A stretch of DNA of 64,000 nucleotides. Source: Pseudomonas gingeri (GTDB taxonomy: Bacteria; Pseudomonadota; Gammaproteobacteria; Pseudomonadales; Pseudomonadaceae). How positions within the stretch are numbered: position 1 is the first letter of the stretch; the number at the start of each line of letters is the position of its first letter. Location of the stretch: contig NZ_JACAOR010000007.1 in assembly GCF_013386115.1 (NCBI RefSeq), positions 86,702-150,701 of the forward strand. The letters are read 5' to 3'. The translations under genes were made by a program, and so were the position numbers. Under the pieces are notes generated by a model. It was not told where the DNA came from and made no database searches. It saw nothing but the letters and a program-made list of their open reading frames with translations. Shown piece after piece: positions 1-7,483 of the stretch.

Positions 1-192
1 GCAGCCAATATGACCCTGGCCTGCAACAGCGTCGGCCAGCAGTACGACTGCCTGTCGCTGACCCTGGAAATGCCGTTCAAGGACAACGATGACGCACCGG
101 ATGCGCGCACCGGCTGGTCCGGCAAACGCTCCGCGCAACTGGGCAAGGACGTGCTGAGCAGCATTGCCGATATCGTCGGCCGCCTGCGCTGA
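1..192 (+). CDS. M14-family zinc carboxypeptidase, C-terminal end (partial)
   Basis: The reading frame is open from the first base of the window and stops with TGA at 190-192, so only the last 63 residues are present. The fragment carries the segment CLSLTLEMPFKDN, which matches the end of the catalytic domain of bacterial M14-type cytosolic carboxypeptidases, where the Glu of LTLEMPF acts as general base. The zinc ligands would lie upstream, outside the window. The assignment rests on this one motif. Confidence 0.7.
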   Translation, partial: AANMTLACNSVGQQYDCLSLTLEMPFKDNDDAPDARTGWSGKRSAQLGKDVLSSIADIVGRLR

Positions 193-198
193 CCTCGT

Positions 199-1119
199 CT
201 AGCGGACCGTACAGATGGGCGGCGTCTCGACCTGCGCCACCAGCCGTGCGATCAACCAGGACGCCGCCGGCCCCGGTGGCGTATCGGTGCGGTAGATCGC
301 ATCGAGGCCGTAGGGCCCGCCGCGCATATCCGGCAGGTCCAGGCGCACCAGACGCCCGCTGGCCAGATCCTCGGCGACCATCGGCGCGGGCATGTTGCCC
401 CAGCCCACGCCCTCGCGCAGCAGCATCAGCTTCGACCCCAGGTCCGCCAGACGCCAGGTGCGGGTGCCGAGCACGCCGAACTCCTGGTTGCGGGTCAACG
501 TCGAGCGGTCCGACAGTACCAGTTGCACGTGCTCGCGCCCGGCGCCGGGCAGGTTCAGGCCCTGGGCCAGCGGGTGATCGGGGGACGCCACTGAAATCAG
601 CTCGACGCTACCCACCCCGACCCGTTCCAGCCCGGCCATGCCGCGACTGAAGAAACCACTGACACCGACACTCGCCCGCCCCTCCAGCACCAGTTGCGCC
701 ACCGCGCCCAGGGCTTCCACATGCAGATGCAGGAGTACCGTGGGAAACTCCGCGCGAAACCCCTTGAGCACATCCACCAGGCGCGCCGCCGGCAACATCA
801 CATCGACCACCAGATGGATTTCGCCCTCCAATCCCTGCAACAAGCCCTTGACCTTGGCCCGCAGGCCATCGATGCCGTTGTAGATGGTCCGGGCTTCGGC
901 CAGCACCGTACGGCCGGCGTCGGTCAGTTGCGGCTTGCGGGTGGTGGTGCGATCGAACAGTTGCACCCCCAGTTGCAGCTCCAGGTTGGCGATGGTGTAG
1001 CTGATCACCGACGTGGCACGACTGAGCTTGCGCGCGGCACCGGCGAAGCTGCCGGTTTCGACGACCGTCAGCAGCACCCGTAGCTGGTCGAGGGTGGGGG
1101 TTCCGGGATTGGTGCTCAT
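199..1119 (-). CDS. LysR-family transcriptional regulator
   Basis: This 306-residue protein has the usual LysR length. An N-terminal winged helix-turn-helix covers roughly residues 8-66 (LDQLRVLLTVVETGSFAGAA, then an SYTIANLE recognition segment and LFDRTTTRKPQLTDAG). A periplasmic-binding-protein-like effector domain follows from about residue 90. The gene is divergent from doxX at 1278, and the 158-bp space between them holds two palindromes at 1156-1192 that are good operator candidates. By the usual LysR pattern it probably controls the DoxX gene and itself. The effector cannot be deduced. The ATG at 1119 is the first start in the frame and has only a weak Shine-Dalgarno. Confidence 0.9.
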   Translation of the reverse strand: MSTNPGTPTLDQLRVLLTVVETGSFAGAARKLSRATSVISYTIANLELQLGVQLFDRTTTRKPQLTDAGRTVLAEARTIYNGIDGLRAKVKGLLQGLEGEIHLVVDVMLPAARLVDVLKGFRAEFPTVLLHLHVEALGAVAQLVLEGRASVGVSGFFSRGMAGLERVGVGSVELISVASPDHPLAQGLNLPGAGREHVQLVLSDRSTLTRNQEFGVLGTRTWRLADLGSKLMLLREGVGWGNMPAPMVAEDLASGRLVRLDLPDMRGGPYGLDAIYRTDTPPGPAASWLIARLVAQVETPPICTVR

Positions 1120-1155
1120 GACAAGGTCTCGGTGGGCGGAAGGACGAGAGCAATG

Positions 1156-1192
1156 TTCGATAAAATCGAATCTGATACTCGAAATTATTCGA
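1156..1192. promoter_or_regulatory. Pair of palindromes between divergent lysR and doxX (candidate LysR operator)
   Basis: Two dyads sit side by side. The first is TTCGAT-AAA-ATCGAA at 1156-1170 and the second is TCGAA-ATTA-TTCGA at 1179-1192. Both contain TTCGA half-sites, and their starts are 23 bp apart, about two helical turns. They lie 37-73 bp upstream of the lysR start and 86-122 bp upstream of doxX. This is the position expected for recognition and activation sites of a LysR regulator acting on a divergent gene. Confidence 0.5.
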
Positions 1193-1277
1193 CTATTGCG
1201 TACGTTACGCCAATGGCAGACTGCTCACCAGTCCGACGCGCCATAGGGGTCGCGCCGCTTTTTATCAGGTACTTCTC

Positions 1278-1733
1278 ATGTCTCAAAGCACCCTGTCTCA
1301 AAACACCACAGCTCATTCTGCCCTCGGCTCGCTGTCCGACAATACCTCCGCATCCGCCGGTGTCGCCCTGGCCGGGCGGATCCTGCTCAGCGTGATCTTC
1401 CTGCTCTCCGGTTTCTCGAAAGTCGCCGATCCCAGTGCCATGCTCGGCTACATCGGTTCGGCCGGCCTGCCGTTCCCGCAACTGGCGCTGATCGTGGCGA
1501 TCGCCGTCGAAATCGGCGGCAGCCTGCTGCTGATCCTCGGCTACCGGACCCGCCTGGTCGCGCTGGTGATGGCCGTCTTCACCCTCGCCACCGCCCTGGC
1601 CTTCCACAATCACCTGGCCGACCAGAATCAGTTCATCCATTTCTTCAAGAACATCGCGATGACCGGTGGCCTGTTGCAGGTGGTGGCCTTCGGTGCCGGG
1701 CGTTTCAGCCTGGACGCCCGTCGCCGCGGTTGA
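1278..1733 (+). CDS. DoxX-family membrane protein
   Basis: This 151-residue inner-membrane protein has the DoxX pattern. A soluble Ser/Thr-rich N-terminus of about 30 residues is followed by four hydrophobic helices, starting with GRILLSVIFLLSGFSKVADP, which is the characteristic first helix with an FxSGFxKV core. DoxX-like proteins are found in redox and thiol-stress contexts, but the role of this copy is not known. It is transcribed away from the LysR gene, with paired palindromes between them, so it is a likely regulatory target. REP sequences follow the stop codon. Confidence 0.85.
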   Translation: MSQSTLSQNTTAHSALGSLSDNTSASAGVALAGRILLSVIFLLSGFSKVADPSAMLGYIGSAGLPFPQLALIVAIAVEIGGSLLLILGYRTRLVALVMAVFTLATALAFHNHLADQNQFIHFFKNIAMTGGLLQVVAFGAGRFSLDARRRG

Positions 1734-1773
1734 GATCGGACTCCCCGCCCGGTTGAGCGGGAACCACACCTGC

Positions 1774-1852
1774 AGGCGCCGGCTTGCCGGCGATAGCGGC
1801 CGGTCAGGCGATGCAAGGCCCGCTGGCCTCATCGCCGGCTTGTCGGCGCCTG
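1774..1852. repeat. REP pair (BIME)
   Basis: Two REP-like units, GCGCCGGCTTGCCGGCGAT and ATCGCCGGCTTGTCGGCGCC, flank a short spacer. Each unit can fold as an imperfect hairpin. The core GCCGGCTTGCCGGCGAT is the common Pseudomonas intergenic REP type and recurs at 3123-3207 and 41335-41420. It sits between the doxX stop and the next MFS gene, where it could act as an mRNA stabiliser or attenuator. Confidence 0.75.
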
Positions 1853-1938
1853 ACAGACCTTGGCCTCGCCGTACCAGACATGATGTGCAAGGATAGTGCG
1901 CTGCACAGCGTTGTCTGCCGGATTGCCAAGGATGCTTC

Positions 1939-3105
1939 ATGACTGCCCTCTCCTCCCACGCCCCGCCCAAACAGGCCCCGACCAAACCGGGCCGCCTGGA
2001 ACAGATGTCGACCCGTATCGCCTTCTTTATCGCCGGTTTCGGTGTCGCCGCCTGGGCACCGCTGGTGCCCTACGCCAAGGCCCGCGCCGGACTCGATGAA
2101 GGCACCCTCGGTCTGCTGCTGTTATGCCTGGGCGTCGGCTCGATCATCGCCATGCCCGTGGCCGGTGCCCTGGCCTCGCGTTTCGGCTGCCGACGGGTGC
2201 TGACCGTCGGCACCCTGCTGATCTGCCTCGCCTTGCCCCTCCTGGCCACCGTCAGTTCCCTGCCCCTGCTGATCCTCGGCCTGTTCCTGTTCGGCGCCGG
2301 GCTCGGTTCGGTGGACTCCACGGTCAATCTGCAGGCGGTGATCGTCGAGCGGGCCAGCGGCAAGACCATGATGTCGGGTTTCCACGGTTTGTTCAGCCTT
2401 GGCGGGATTGCCGGCGCGGCCGGGGTCAGCGCCCTGCTCGGCCTGGGGCTGTCGCCACTGGCGGCGATCGGCGTGGTGATCGTGCTGCTGATCCTGGCCC
2501 TGCTCAAGGCCGCGCCGCACCTGCTGCCCTATGGCAGCGAAAGTTCCGGCCCGGCCTTTGCCGTGCCTCACGGCGTGGTGCTGTTTATCGGCCTGCTGTG
2601 CTTCGTGGTGTTTCTCGCCGAAGGCGCGATGCTCGACTGGAGCGCGGTATTCCTCAATGCCGAACGCCAGGTGCCGGATGCCTATGCCGGTCTCGGCTAC
2701 GCCGCCTTTGCCCTGACCATGACCCTCGGCCGCCTGACCGGCGATGCCATCGTCCGGCGCCTGGGGGCGAAACGGGTGATCGTGATCGGCGGTATCACTG
2801 CCGCGGCCGGACTGGCGCTGTCCACCCTGGCACCGGCCTGGGAAGCGGCGTTGCTCGGCTATGCCCTGGTGGGCGCGGGCTGTTCGAATATCGTGCCGGT
2901 GCTGTACACCGCCGTGGGGAAACAGAAGGTCATGCCGGAAAGCATCGCCATACCGGCGATTACCACCCTGGGTTATGCGGGGATTCTGGCGGGGCCGGCG
3001 GCGATCGGCTTTATCGCCCATGCCAGCAGCTTGAGCTTGGCGTTCCTGCTGATCGCGCTGATGCTGGTGGGCGTGGCGATCGGCGGAAAGATCCTGCGGG
3101 TCTGA
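1939..3105 (+). CDS. MFS transporter (YbjJ-like)
   Basis: This 388-residue integral membrane protein has about twelve hydrophobic segments and no soluble domains. The loop after helix 2 carries GALASRFGCRRVL, a version of the MFS motif A (GxLaDrxGrRr), and a second copy, GDAIVRRLGAKRV, opens the C-terminal half. The overall pattern resembles the YbjJ-type MFS subfamily, whose substrates are largely unknown. A good ribosome-binding site (AAGGATG) precedes the ATG at 1939. It has no close partner: REP elements lie on both sides, so it is probably monocistronic. Confidence 0.85.
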   Translation: MTALSSHAPPKQAPTKPGRLEQMSTRIAFFIAGFGVAAWAPLVPYAKARAGLDEGTLGLLLLCLGVGSIIAMPVAGALASRFGCRRVLTVGTLLICLALPLLATVSSLPLLILGLFLFGAGLGSVDSTVNLQAVIVERASGKTMMSGFHGLFSLGGIAGAAGVSALLGLGLSPLAAIGVVIVLLILALLKAAPHLLPYGSESSGPAFAVPHGVVLFIGLLCFVVFLAEGAMLDWSAVFLNAERQVPDAYAGLGYAAFALTMTLGRLTGDAIVRRLGAKRVIVIGGITAAAGLALSTLAPAWEAALLGYALVGAGCSNIVPVLYTAVGKQKVMPESIAIPAITTLGYAGILAGPAAIGFIAHASSLSLAFLLIALMLVGVAIGGKILRV

Positions 3106-3122
3106 GTCGACACACGCTTTTG

Positions 3123-3207
3123 CAGGGGCCGGCTTGCTGGCGATCCAGGCAACGCGCAGTGACAGGACAGCGCGTCGATGCGATCGCCGGCAAGCCGGCT
3201 CCCACAG
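3123..3207. repeat. REP pair (BIME) between convergent genes
   Basis: An inverted pair of REP units (GGGGCCGGCTTGCTGGCGAT and GATCGCCGGCAAGCCGGCTCCC) surrounds a spacer containing GTGACAGGACA. The same spacer type is present in the copy at 41335-41420, so both belong to one BIME family. It lies between the convergent MFS and fecA genes and may serve as a bidirectional terminator. Confidence 0.8.
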
Positions 3208-3224
3208 AGGTCAGGAAGGGTCGA

Positions 3225-5675
3225 TCAGAACCCGACACTGGCCTGCACGAAGAAGGTCCGTGGTTCACCCACGTAGATCCCCGAGTTGTTATCGCTCGAC
3301 CGCGTGAAGTAGCGCTGGTCGAACATGTTGCGCACCCCGGCGCCCAGCTTCAGGTTCGACAGCTGCGCACCGAAGTCATAGGCACCGCGCGCATCCCAGG
3401 TCATGTAGCCGGGAATGTTGCCGTACTGGCCATCGGCGGTCGGCTCGGTGATGTAGTTACCGTTGAAACTGCCATCAGCGTTGGTTCCGGTACCCGGCGC
3501 ACGTTGGGCGGACTGGGCGAAACCGTCGAGGTTGTAGGTCCAGCGGTTGACCGCGTAACGCAGGCCGACATTCAGCACCTGACGGGAATACAGCGGCAGG
3601 TCGCGGTCCTTGAAGCCCGGGATATCGCCCTGGGAAGTCGCCTTGGTGTAGGTGTAGCCGGCGCTCGCGCTCAGGCCGTCGAGCACCGGGTTCAGCGCCG
3701 ACAGGTCATAGTGCACGGACGTCTCGATCCCCTGGTGCTTGGTCGCGCCGAGGTTGGTCCAGCCCACATCGTTGCTGACGTATTGCAACTCGTCGGCGAA
3801 GTCGATGTAGAACAGGGTCATCTCGCCGCCCCAGGTGCCGTTGTCATACCGCGTACCCAGTTCGTAGGTCTTGGCCTTTTCCGGTTGCAGGCCGTTGGCG
3901 GTGCTGTTGCCGTTGCCGCCTTGCGCCACCTGGAAGTACTGCAGGCTGCCGAAGGAGGTCTCGTAGTTGGCGAACAGTTTCCAGGCATCGGAGATGTGGT
4001 ACATCACACTCAGGGCCGGCAACGGCTCGTTGCTGTTGACGCTGCGGTTCTTCTCCTGGACCGGCACGCCATTGGTGCCCAGCACCGGCCGCTCATGCCA
4101 GTCGGTGTTGATGCGCTCGAAGCGGATGCCCGGGGTGATCGTCCACTTGCCCACATCGATCTTGTCGTCGATGTAGAAGGCGTTGGCCTCGGTGCCACCG
4201 GTACGGTCCTGGAAGATATGGCCGTCGGAAGTCGGGGTAATGGTCGGGATATTGTTGACCAGGGCCACCCGGCTGGACGACTCGTGCATCGCCTCACGCA
4301 GGTAGCGATAACCGACGCTGACTTCCTGGCTGGTGTCGCCCAGTTCGAATACCCGCGATGCACGCGGCTCGACACCCAGGGTGTAGTAGCTGCGCGGGAA
4401 GGAGCTGAGGGTCTTCTGGTCGCGGGCGGCGATGTTGCTGCCACGGAAGCTGTCGGTGTAGTAGGTCAGCACTTCGACCTGGGTCTGGTCATCCACCTGC
4501 CGCTTGTACTTGAAGGAAATGTCCTTGCGGCGACCGGTGAAGTTGTCGTAGTCGCGCACCGACTGATACGGGTTGTCCTTGTACTGCTGCTGGGTCAGGC
4601 CGCCCGGCATGTCCGCATTGGCATCGTAGTAATGCAGGTTGAGGGAGAAGTCGTCCTGGTCGGTCGGCGCCCAGTGGGTCTTGAGCAGGACATCGTTGAT
4701 GTCGTTGTCGTTGTTGCTTTTGCGGTAGCCCTCGCCCTTGACGCCGGAGTACAGCAGCGCAGCGCCGAAACCGTTGTCGGCGGTGCCGCCGAGGAACGCC
4801 GTATCGAGATGCTTCACCCCGCCATAACGCGAGGTTTCCACGGTGCTGCCGATCTCACCGGAAAACTTCTGCGGGATCGCCCGGGTCACGAAGTTGATCA
4901 CGCCACCGACGTTCTGTGGTCCATAACGTACCGAACCGGCACCGCGTACCACGTCGATGCTGTCCAGGTTACCCACCGAAACCGGGGCCATCGACAACTG
5001 CGGCTGGCCGTAAGGGGCGAATGCCGCCGGCACGCCGTCGATCAGCACGGTGGAGCGTGGCGACAGACGGGACGTCAGGCCGCGCACACCGACGTTGAGG
5101 GAAATATCGCTGCCGCCGGTGCCGTTGTTTTCCTGCACCTGCACGCCGGGAACGGTACGCAGCGCGTCTTTCACGTTCATCGCGCCCTGCTCGACCATGG
5201 CTTCTCGACGAACCACGGTCCGCGCGCCCGGGTGGTTCTGCACGATCGCCTGGTCGGCGTCGCCGAGCCAGTCGCCCACCACCTTGACGTCCAGCGGTGC
5301 CAGTTCCAGCGAACCGGCGGCGGCCGGGGCGGCTTCGCGCAGGGTCACCGAGCCGTCCTGGAGGTCATAGTCCAGGCCGCTGCCACGCAACAGCACGTTC
5401 AGGGCTTCTTCCGGCGACAGGTTGCCATCCACCGCGGGGGCCTGCTTGCCGGCCACCAGTTGCGGGCTGAAGAACACTTGCAGGGAGGTCTGCTGACCCA
5501 ACTGGCTCAAGGCCGATGCCAGGGGCTGGGCCTGGATATGAATGGCCGAATCGGCCTGGGCCGCCTGGCTCAGGGGGACAACGGCACTGACCGCCAGCGC
5601 CAGGGCAAAGGCCTGGGAGCTGGGCAGCGCGTTGCGGATCGCCTGGTAAAGCGCGTTGGGTTTGTTGTTGTTCAC
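3225..5675 (-). CDS. fecA: TonB-dependent ferric citrate receptor, FecA-like, with signalling domain
   Basis: This 816-residue outer-membrane transducer starts with a GTG at 5675 preceded by CAAGG. A signal peptide (residues 1-42) is followed by a secretin/TonB short N-terminal (STN) signalling domain at about 48-112. A TonB box region near LDVKVVGDWLGDAD, the plug and a 22-strand barrel ending in a terminal Phe complete the protein. It aligns by memory to E. coli FecA over long stretches (HPGARTVVRRE, STVLIDGVP.AFAPYGQPQLS, VRYGPQNVGGVINFVTRAIPQ, GGTADNGFG.ALLYSG). The signalling domain should contact FecR, encoded just upstream, to switch on FecI. The neighbours support ferric dicitrate uptake; a related Fe-carboxylate substrate cannot be excluded. 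Confidence 0.88.
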   Translation of the reverse strand: MNNNKPNALYQAIRNALPSSQAFALALAVSAVVPLSQAAQADSAIHIQAQPLASALSQLGQQTSLQVFFSPQLVAGKQAPAVDGNLSPEEALNVLLRGSGLDYDLQDGSVTLREAAPAAAGSLELAPLDVKVVGDWLGDADQAIVQNHPGARTVVRREAMVEQGAMNVKDALRTVPGVQVQENNGTGGSDISLNVGVRGLTSRLSPRSTVLIDGVPAAFAPYGQPQLSMAPVSVGNLDSIDVVRGAGSVRYGPQNVGGVINFVTRAIPQKFSGEIGSTVETSRYGGVKHLDTAFLGGTADNGFGAALLYSGVKGEGYRKSNNDNDINDVLLKTHWAPTDQDDFSLNLHYYDANADMPGGLTQQQYKDNPYQSVRDYDNFTGRRKDISFKYKRQVDDQTQVEVLTYYTDSFRGSNIAARDQKTLSSFPRSYYTLGVEPRASRVFELGDTSQEVSVGYRYLREAMHESSSRVALVNNIPTITPTSDGHIFQDRTGGTEANAFYIDDKIDVGKWTITPGIRFERINTDWHERPVLGTNGVPVQEKNRSVNSNEPLPALSVMYHISDAWKLFANYETSFGSLQYFQVAQGGNGNSTANGLQPEKAKTYELGTRYDNGTWGGEMTLFYIDFADELQYVSNDVGWTNLGATKHQGIETSVHYDLSALNPVLDGLSASAGYTYTKATSQGDIPGFKDRDLPLYSRQVLNVGLRYAVNRWTYNLDGFAQSAQRAPGTGTNADGSFNGNYITEPTADGQYGNIPGYMTWDARGAYDFGAQLSNLKLGAGVRNMFDQRYFTRSSDNNSGIYVGEPRTFFVQASVGF

Positions 5676-5772
5676 GTCTGACCTTGTCCTGTTGTTCGCA
5701 AATGTATGCGGCTGTTAATGCAAACCAGTTGCAGTTGGACAAGAAGACGAAGAACTCGAAAAAAACCTGAAT

Positions 5773-6756
5773 CTATTTTGCAATTATTTCCTGGGCACCG
5801 TCGGCGCGGCTCCTGACCGCGACCGGCAGGATGCTCGGCAGGGCCTTGAGCAGGGCGTCGGTATCGTTGACCTTGAACACGCTGGTCAGGCGCAGGTTGC
5901 CGACGGCCGGGGTGGCGACGCTCAACGGCTTGTCCCGGTAGCGCGAGACTTCCGCCACCACATCGGCGAGGCGGGCGTTGTTGAAGATCAGCTTGCCGCT
6001 GCGCCAGGCCGTCAGCTCCTCGGGGTTGACCGCCTGCGCCGCCGCGACCCGGCCCTGGGCATCGACCCGCGTACCGAGGCCGGCCGTCAGGGCGACGAAC
6101 TCATCGTCGCGGGCATCGCGGCCCTGGACCTTGACCGTTCCCGCTTCCACTACCACGCGGGTTTGCGTCGGATCGCGGCGCACGTCGAAGCGTGTCCCGG
6201 TGACCGTCACCTTGCCGACCCCGGCCTGCACCACGAACGGCCGGCTGGTGTCGTGCTCGACGCTGAACATCGCCTCGCCCTCCTCCAGTTCGACATTGCG
6301 CCGGTCCTGCTGGTAACTCACGCGCACCCGGCTGCGGCTGTTGAGGTCGATGACCGAACCATCGGGCAAGGCCACATGGCGACGCTCACCGAGCACCGTG
6401 GCGAATGTCGCGCTGTAGGGCGCGGGATGGTTCAGGCCGCTGAACAGACCCAGTCCCAGGGCAACCGCGATCACCCCGGCCGCGATCGCATAGCGCAGCA
6501 ACGGCCGGCGTCCGACCCGCGCCGGCGGCACCTCGCAGAGCGCCTGCAGACGCGCCTGGGGCACCAGGTCGGTGGCGCTCCAGAGCCCCTGGAGCACGTC
6601 GAACTCGTCCTGGTGCAGCGGATGCTCCTGGCGCCAGGCGTCGAACTCGGCCTGTTGCGCAGCGCTCAACGGCGCCTCCCGCACCCGCACGAACCAGGTG
6701 GCGGCCTCATCGCGAACCGTGGCTGGATCGCGTGTGCAATCGCGGGTATCCATCAT
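5773..6756 (-). CDS. fecR: FecR-type anti-sigma factor / sigma regulator
   Basis: This 327-residue inner-membrane regulator has an N-terminal cytoplasmic FecR/anti-sigma segment (AATWFVRVREAPLSAAQQAEFDAWR, residues about 15-40). One transmembrane helix follows near residues 85-105 (YAIAAGVIAVALGLGLFSG), then the periplasmic FecR domain with RHVALPDGSVIDLNSRSR and FVVQAGVGKVTVTGTRFDVR, and an STN-like C-terminus. It relays occupancy of FecA to the sigma factor FecI. I chose the ATG at 6756 because AGGAC sits about six bases upstream; a start at 6813 is also open. It lies between fecI and fecA in the standard fecIRA order. Confidence 0.9.
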   Translation of the reverse strand: MMDTRDCTRDPATVRDEAATWFVRVREAPLSAAQQAEFDAWRQEHPLHQDEFDVLQGLWSATDLVPQARLQALCEVPPARVGRRPLLRYAIAAGVIAVALGLGLFSGLNHPAPYSATFATVLGERRHVALPDGSVIDLNSRSRVRVSYQQDRRNVELEEGEAMFSVEHDTSRPFVVQAGVGKVTVTGTRFDVRRDPTQTRVVVEAGTVKVQGRDARDDEFVALTAGLGTRVDAQGRVAAAQAVNPEELTAWRSGKLIFNNARLADVVAEVSRYRDKPLSVATPAVGNLRLTSVFKVNDTDALLKALPSILPVAVRSRADGAQEIIAK

Positions 6757-6796
6757 GGAAAGTCCTGTCCGGGTGGAATGTGCATCGCCTTGTCCT

Positions 6797-7297
6797 TCAT
6801 TGATCCGGTCCATCCAGGCGATCGCGCAGATGCCGCAGGGTGCGGATCATATACTTCTCCACCATGTTCTTGGACAACCCGAGGCGTTCGGCGATCTCCG
6901 CCTGGGTCAAACCCTCGATCTTCTGCCAGACAAAAGCCTTGCGACAGTTGACGGGCAACTCGCCCAGGGCCCGCTCGATGGAGTCGGCAAGCTGGATGGC
7001 GTGCATGAAATGCTCCGGGTCGCCGGTGGGCGGCGCGCTGTGATGAATCGCTTCCAGTTCCAGGGCACCGCGCCGGTCTTCGCGACGATAGGCATCCACC
7101 GCGATATTGCGCGCGGTCTGGTGCAGATAGGCCCGCGGCTGCTCGACGCTGCCGGCACGGCTTTCCAGCACCCGCACAAAGGTATCGTGGGCTAGGTCCT
7201 CGGCTTGCTGACGGTTTCTCAGGCGGCGGGTCCAGGTGCCGATCAACTCTTCGTAATGCTCGAAAAAACCGGGTCTGCGGGGTGGCTGGAGATTCAT
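6797..7297 (-). CDS. fecI: ECF sigma factor, FecI family
   Basis: This 166-residue extracytoplasmic-function sigma factor has region 2 near the N-terminus (FFEHYEELIGTWTRRL...AEDLAHDTFVRVLES) and region 4 at the C-terminus. Region 4 contains a helix-turn-helix, GLTQAEIAERLGLSKNMVEKYM. FecI-type factors direct RNA polymerase to the promoter of the cognate TonB receptor. It is first in the fecI-fecR-fecA set, and a weak Fur-like palindrome lies 25-50 bp upstream, which fits iron repression. The start at 7297 is the first ATG. Confidence 0.9.
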   Translation of the reverse strand: MNLQPPRRPGFFEHYEELIGTWTRRLRNRQQAEDLAHDTFVRVLESRAGSVEQPRAYLHQTARNIAVDAYRREDRRGALELEAIHHSAPPTGDPEHFMHAIQLADSIERALGELPVNCRKAFVWQKIEGLTQAEIAERLGLSKNMVEKYMIRTLRHLRDRLDGPDQ

Positions 7298-7321
7298 GGC
7301 GACGGGCTATGAAGGCGGGAT

Positions 7322-7348
7322 GTTAATAGTAATGCTTCCTATTAATAG
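7322..7348 (-). promoter_or_regulatory. Candidate Fur box upstream of fecI
   Basis: The sequence contains facing AT-rich half-sites TTAATAGTAAT and TATTAATAG around GCTTCC. Aligned with the 19-bp Fur consensus it matches at roughly half the positions, so it is a weak candidate. Its position just upstream of the fecI start and the family's usual iron control are the main support. Confidence 0.4.
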
Positions 7349-7483
7349 CCGCAATTCATTCCGCGAAACCCCGATGGCGGGTCGCCGCCCGATTATCGGC
7401 ACGCTCATGAGAGCGCCTGATGACAACCGCTTCAACCGGATGGGCCGGTGCCATGATGAAGGACATCGATAGCTACTCCACGA

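Noticed and set aside
2124..5681. A 1185-codon plus-strand open frame across the MFS gene and the whole of fecA
   Set aside because: It is an artefact of GC-rich codon bias: it runs antisense to fecA, overlaps the MFS gene out of frame, spans a REP pair, and its translation is low-complexity Arg/Gly/Ala/Val without any motif.
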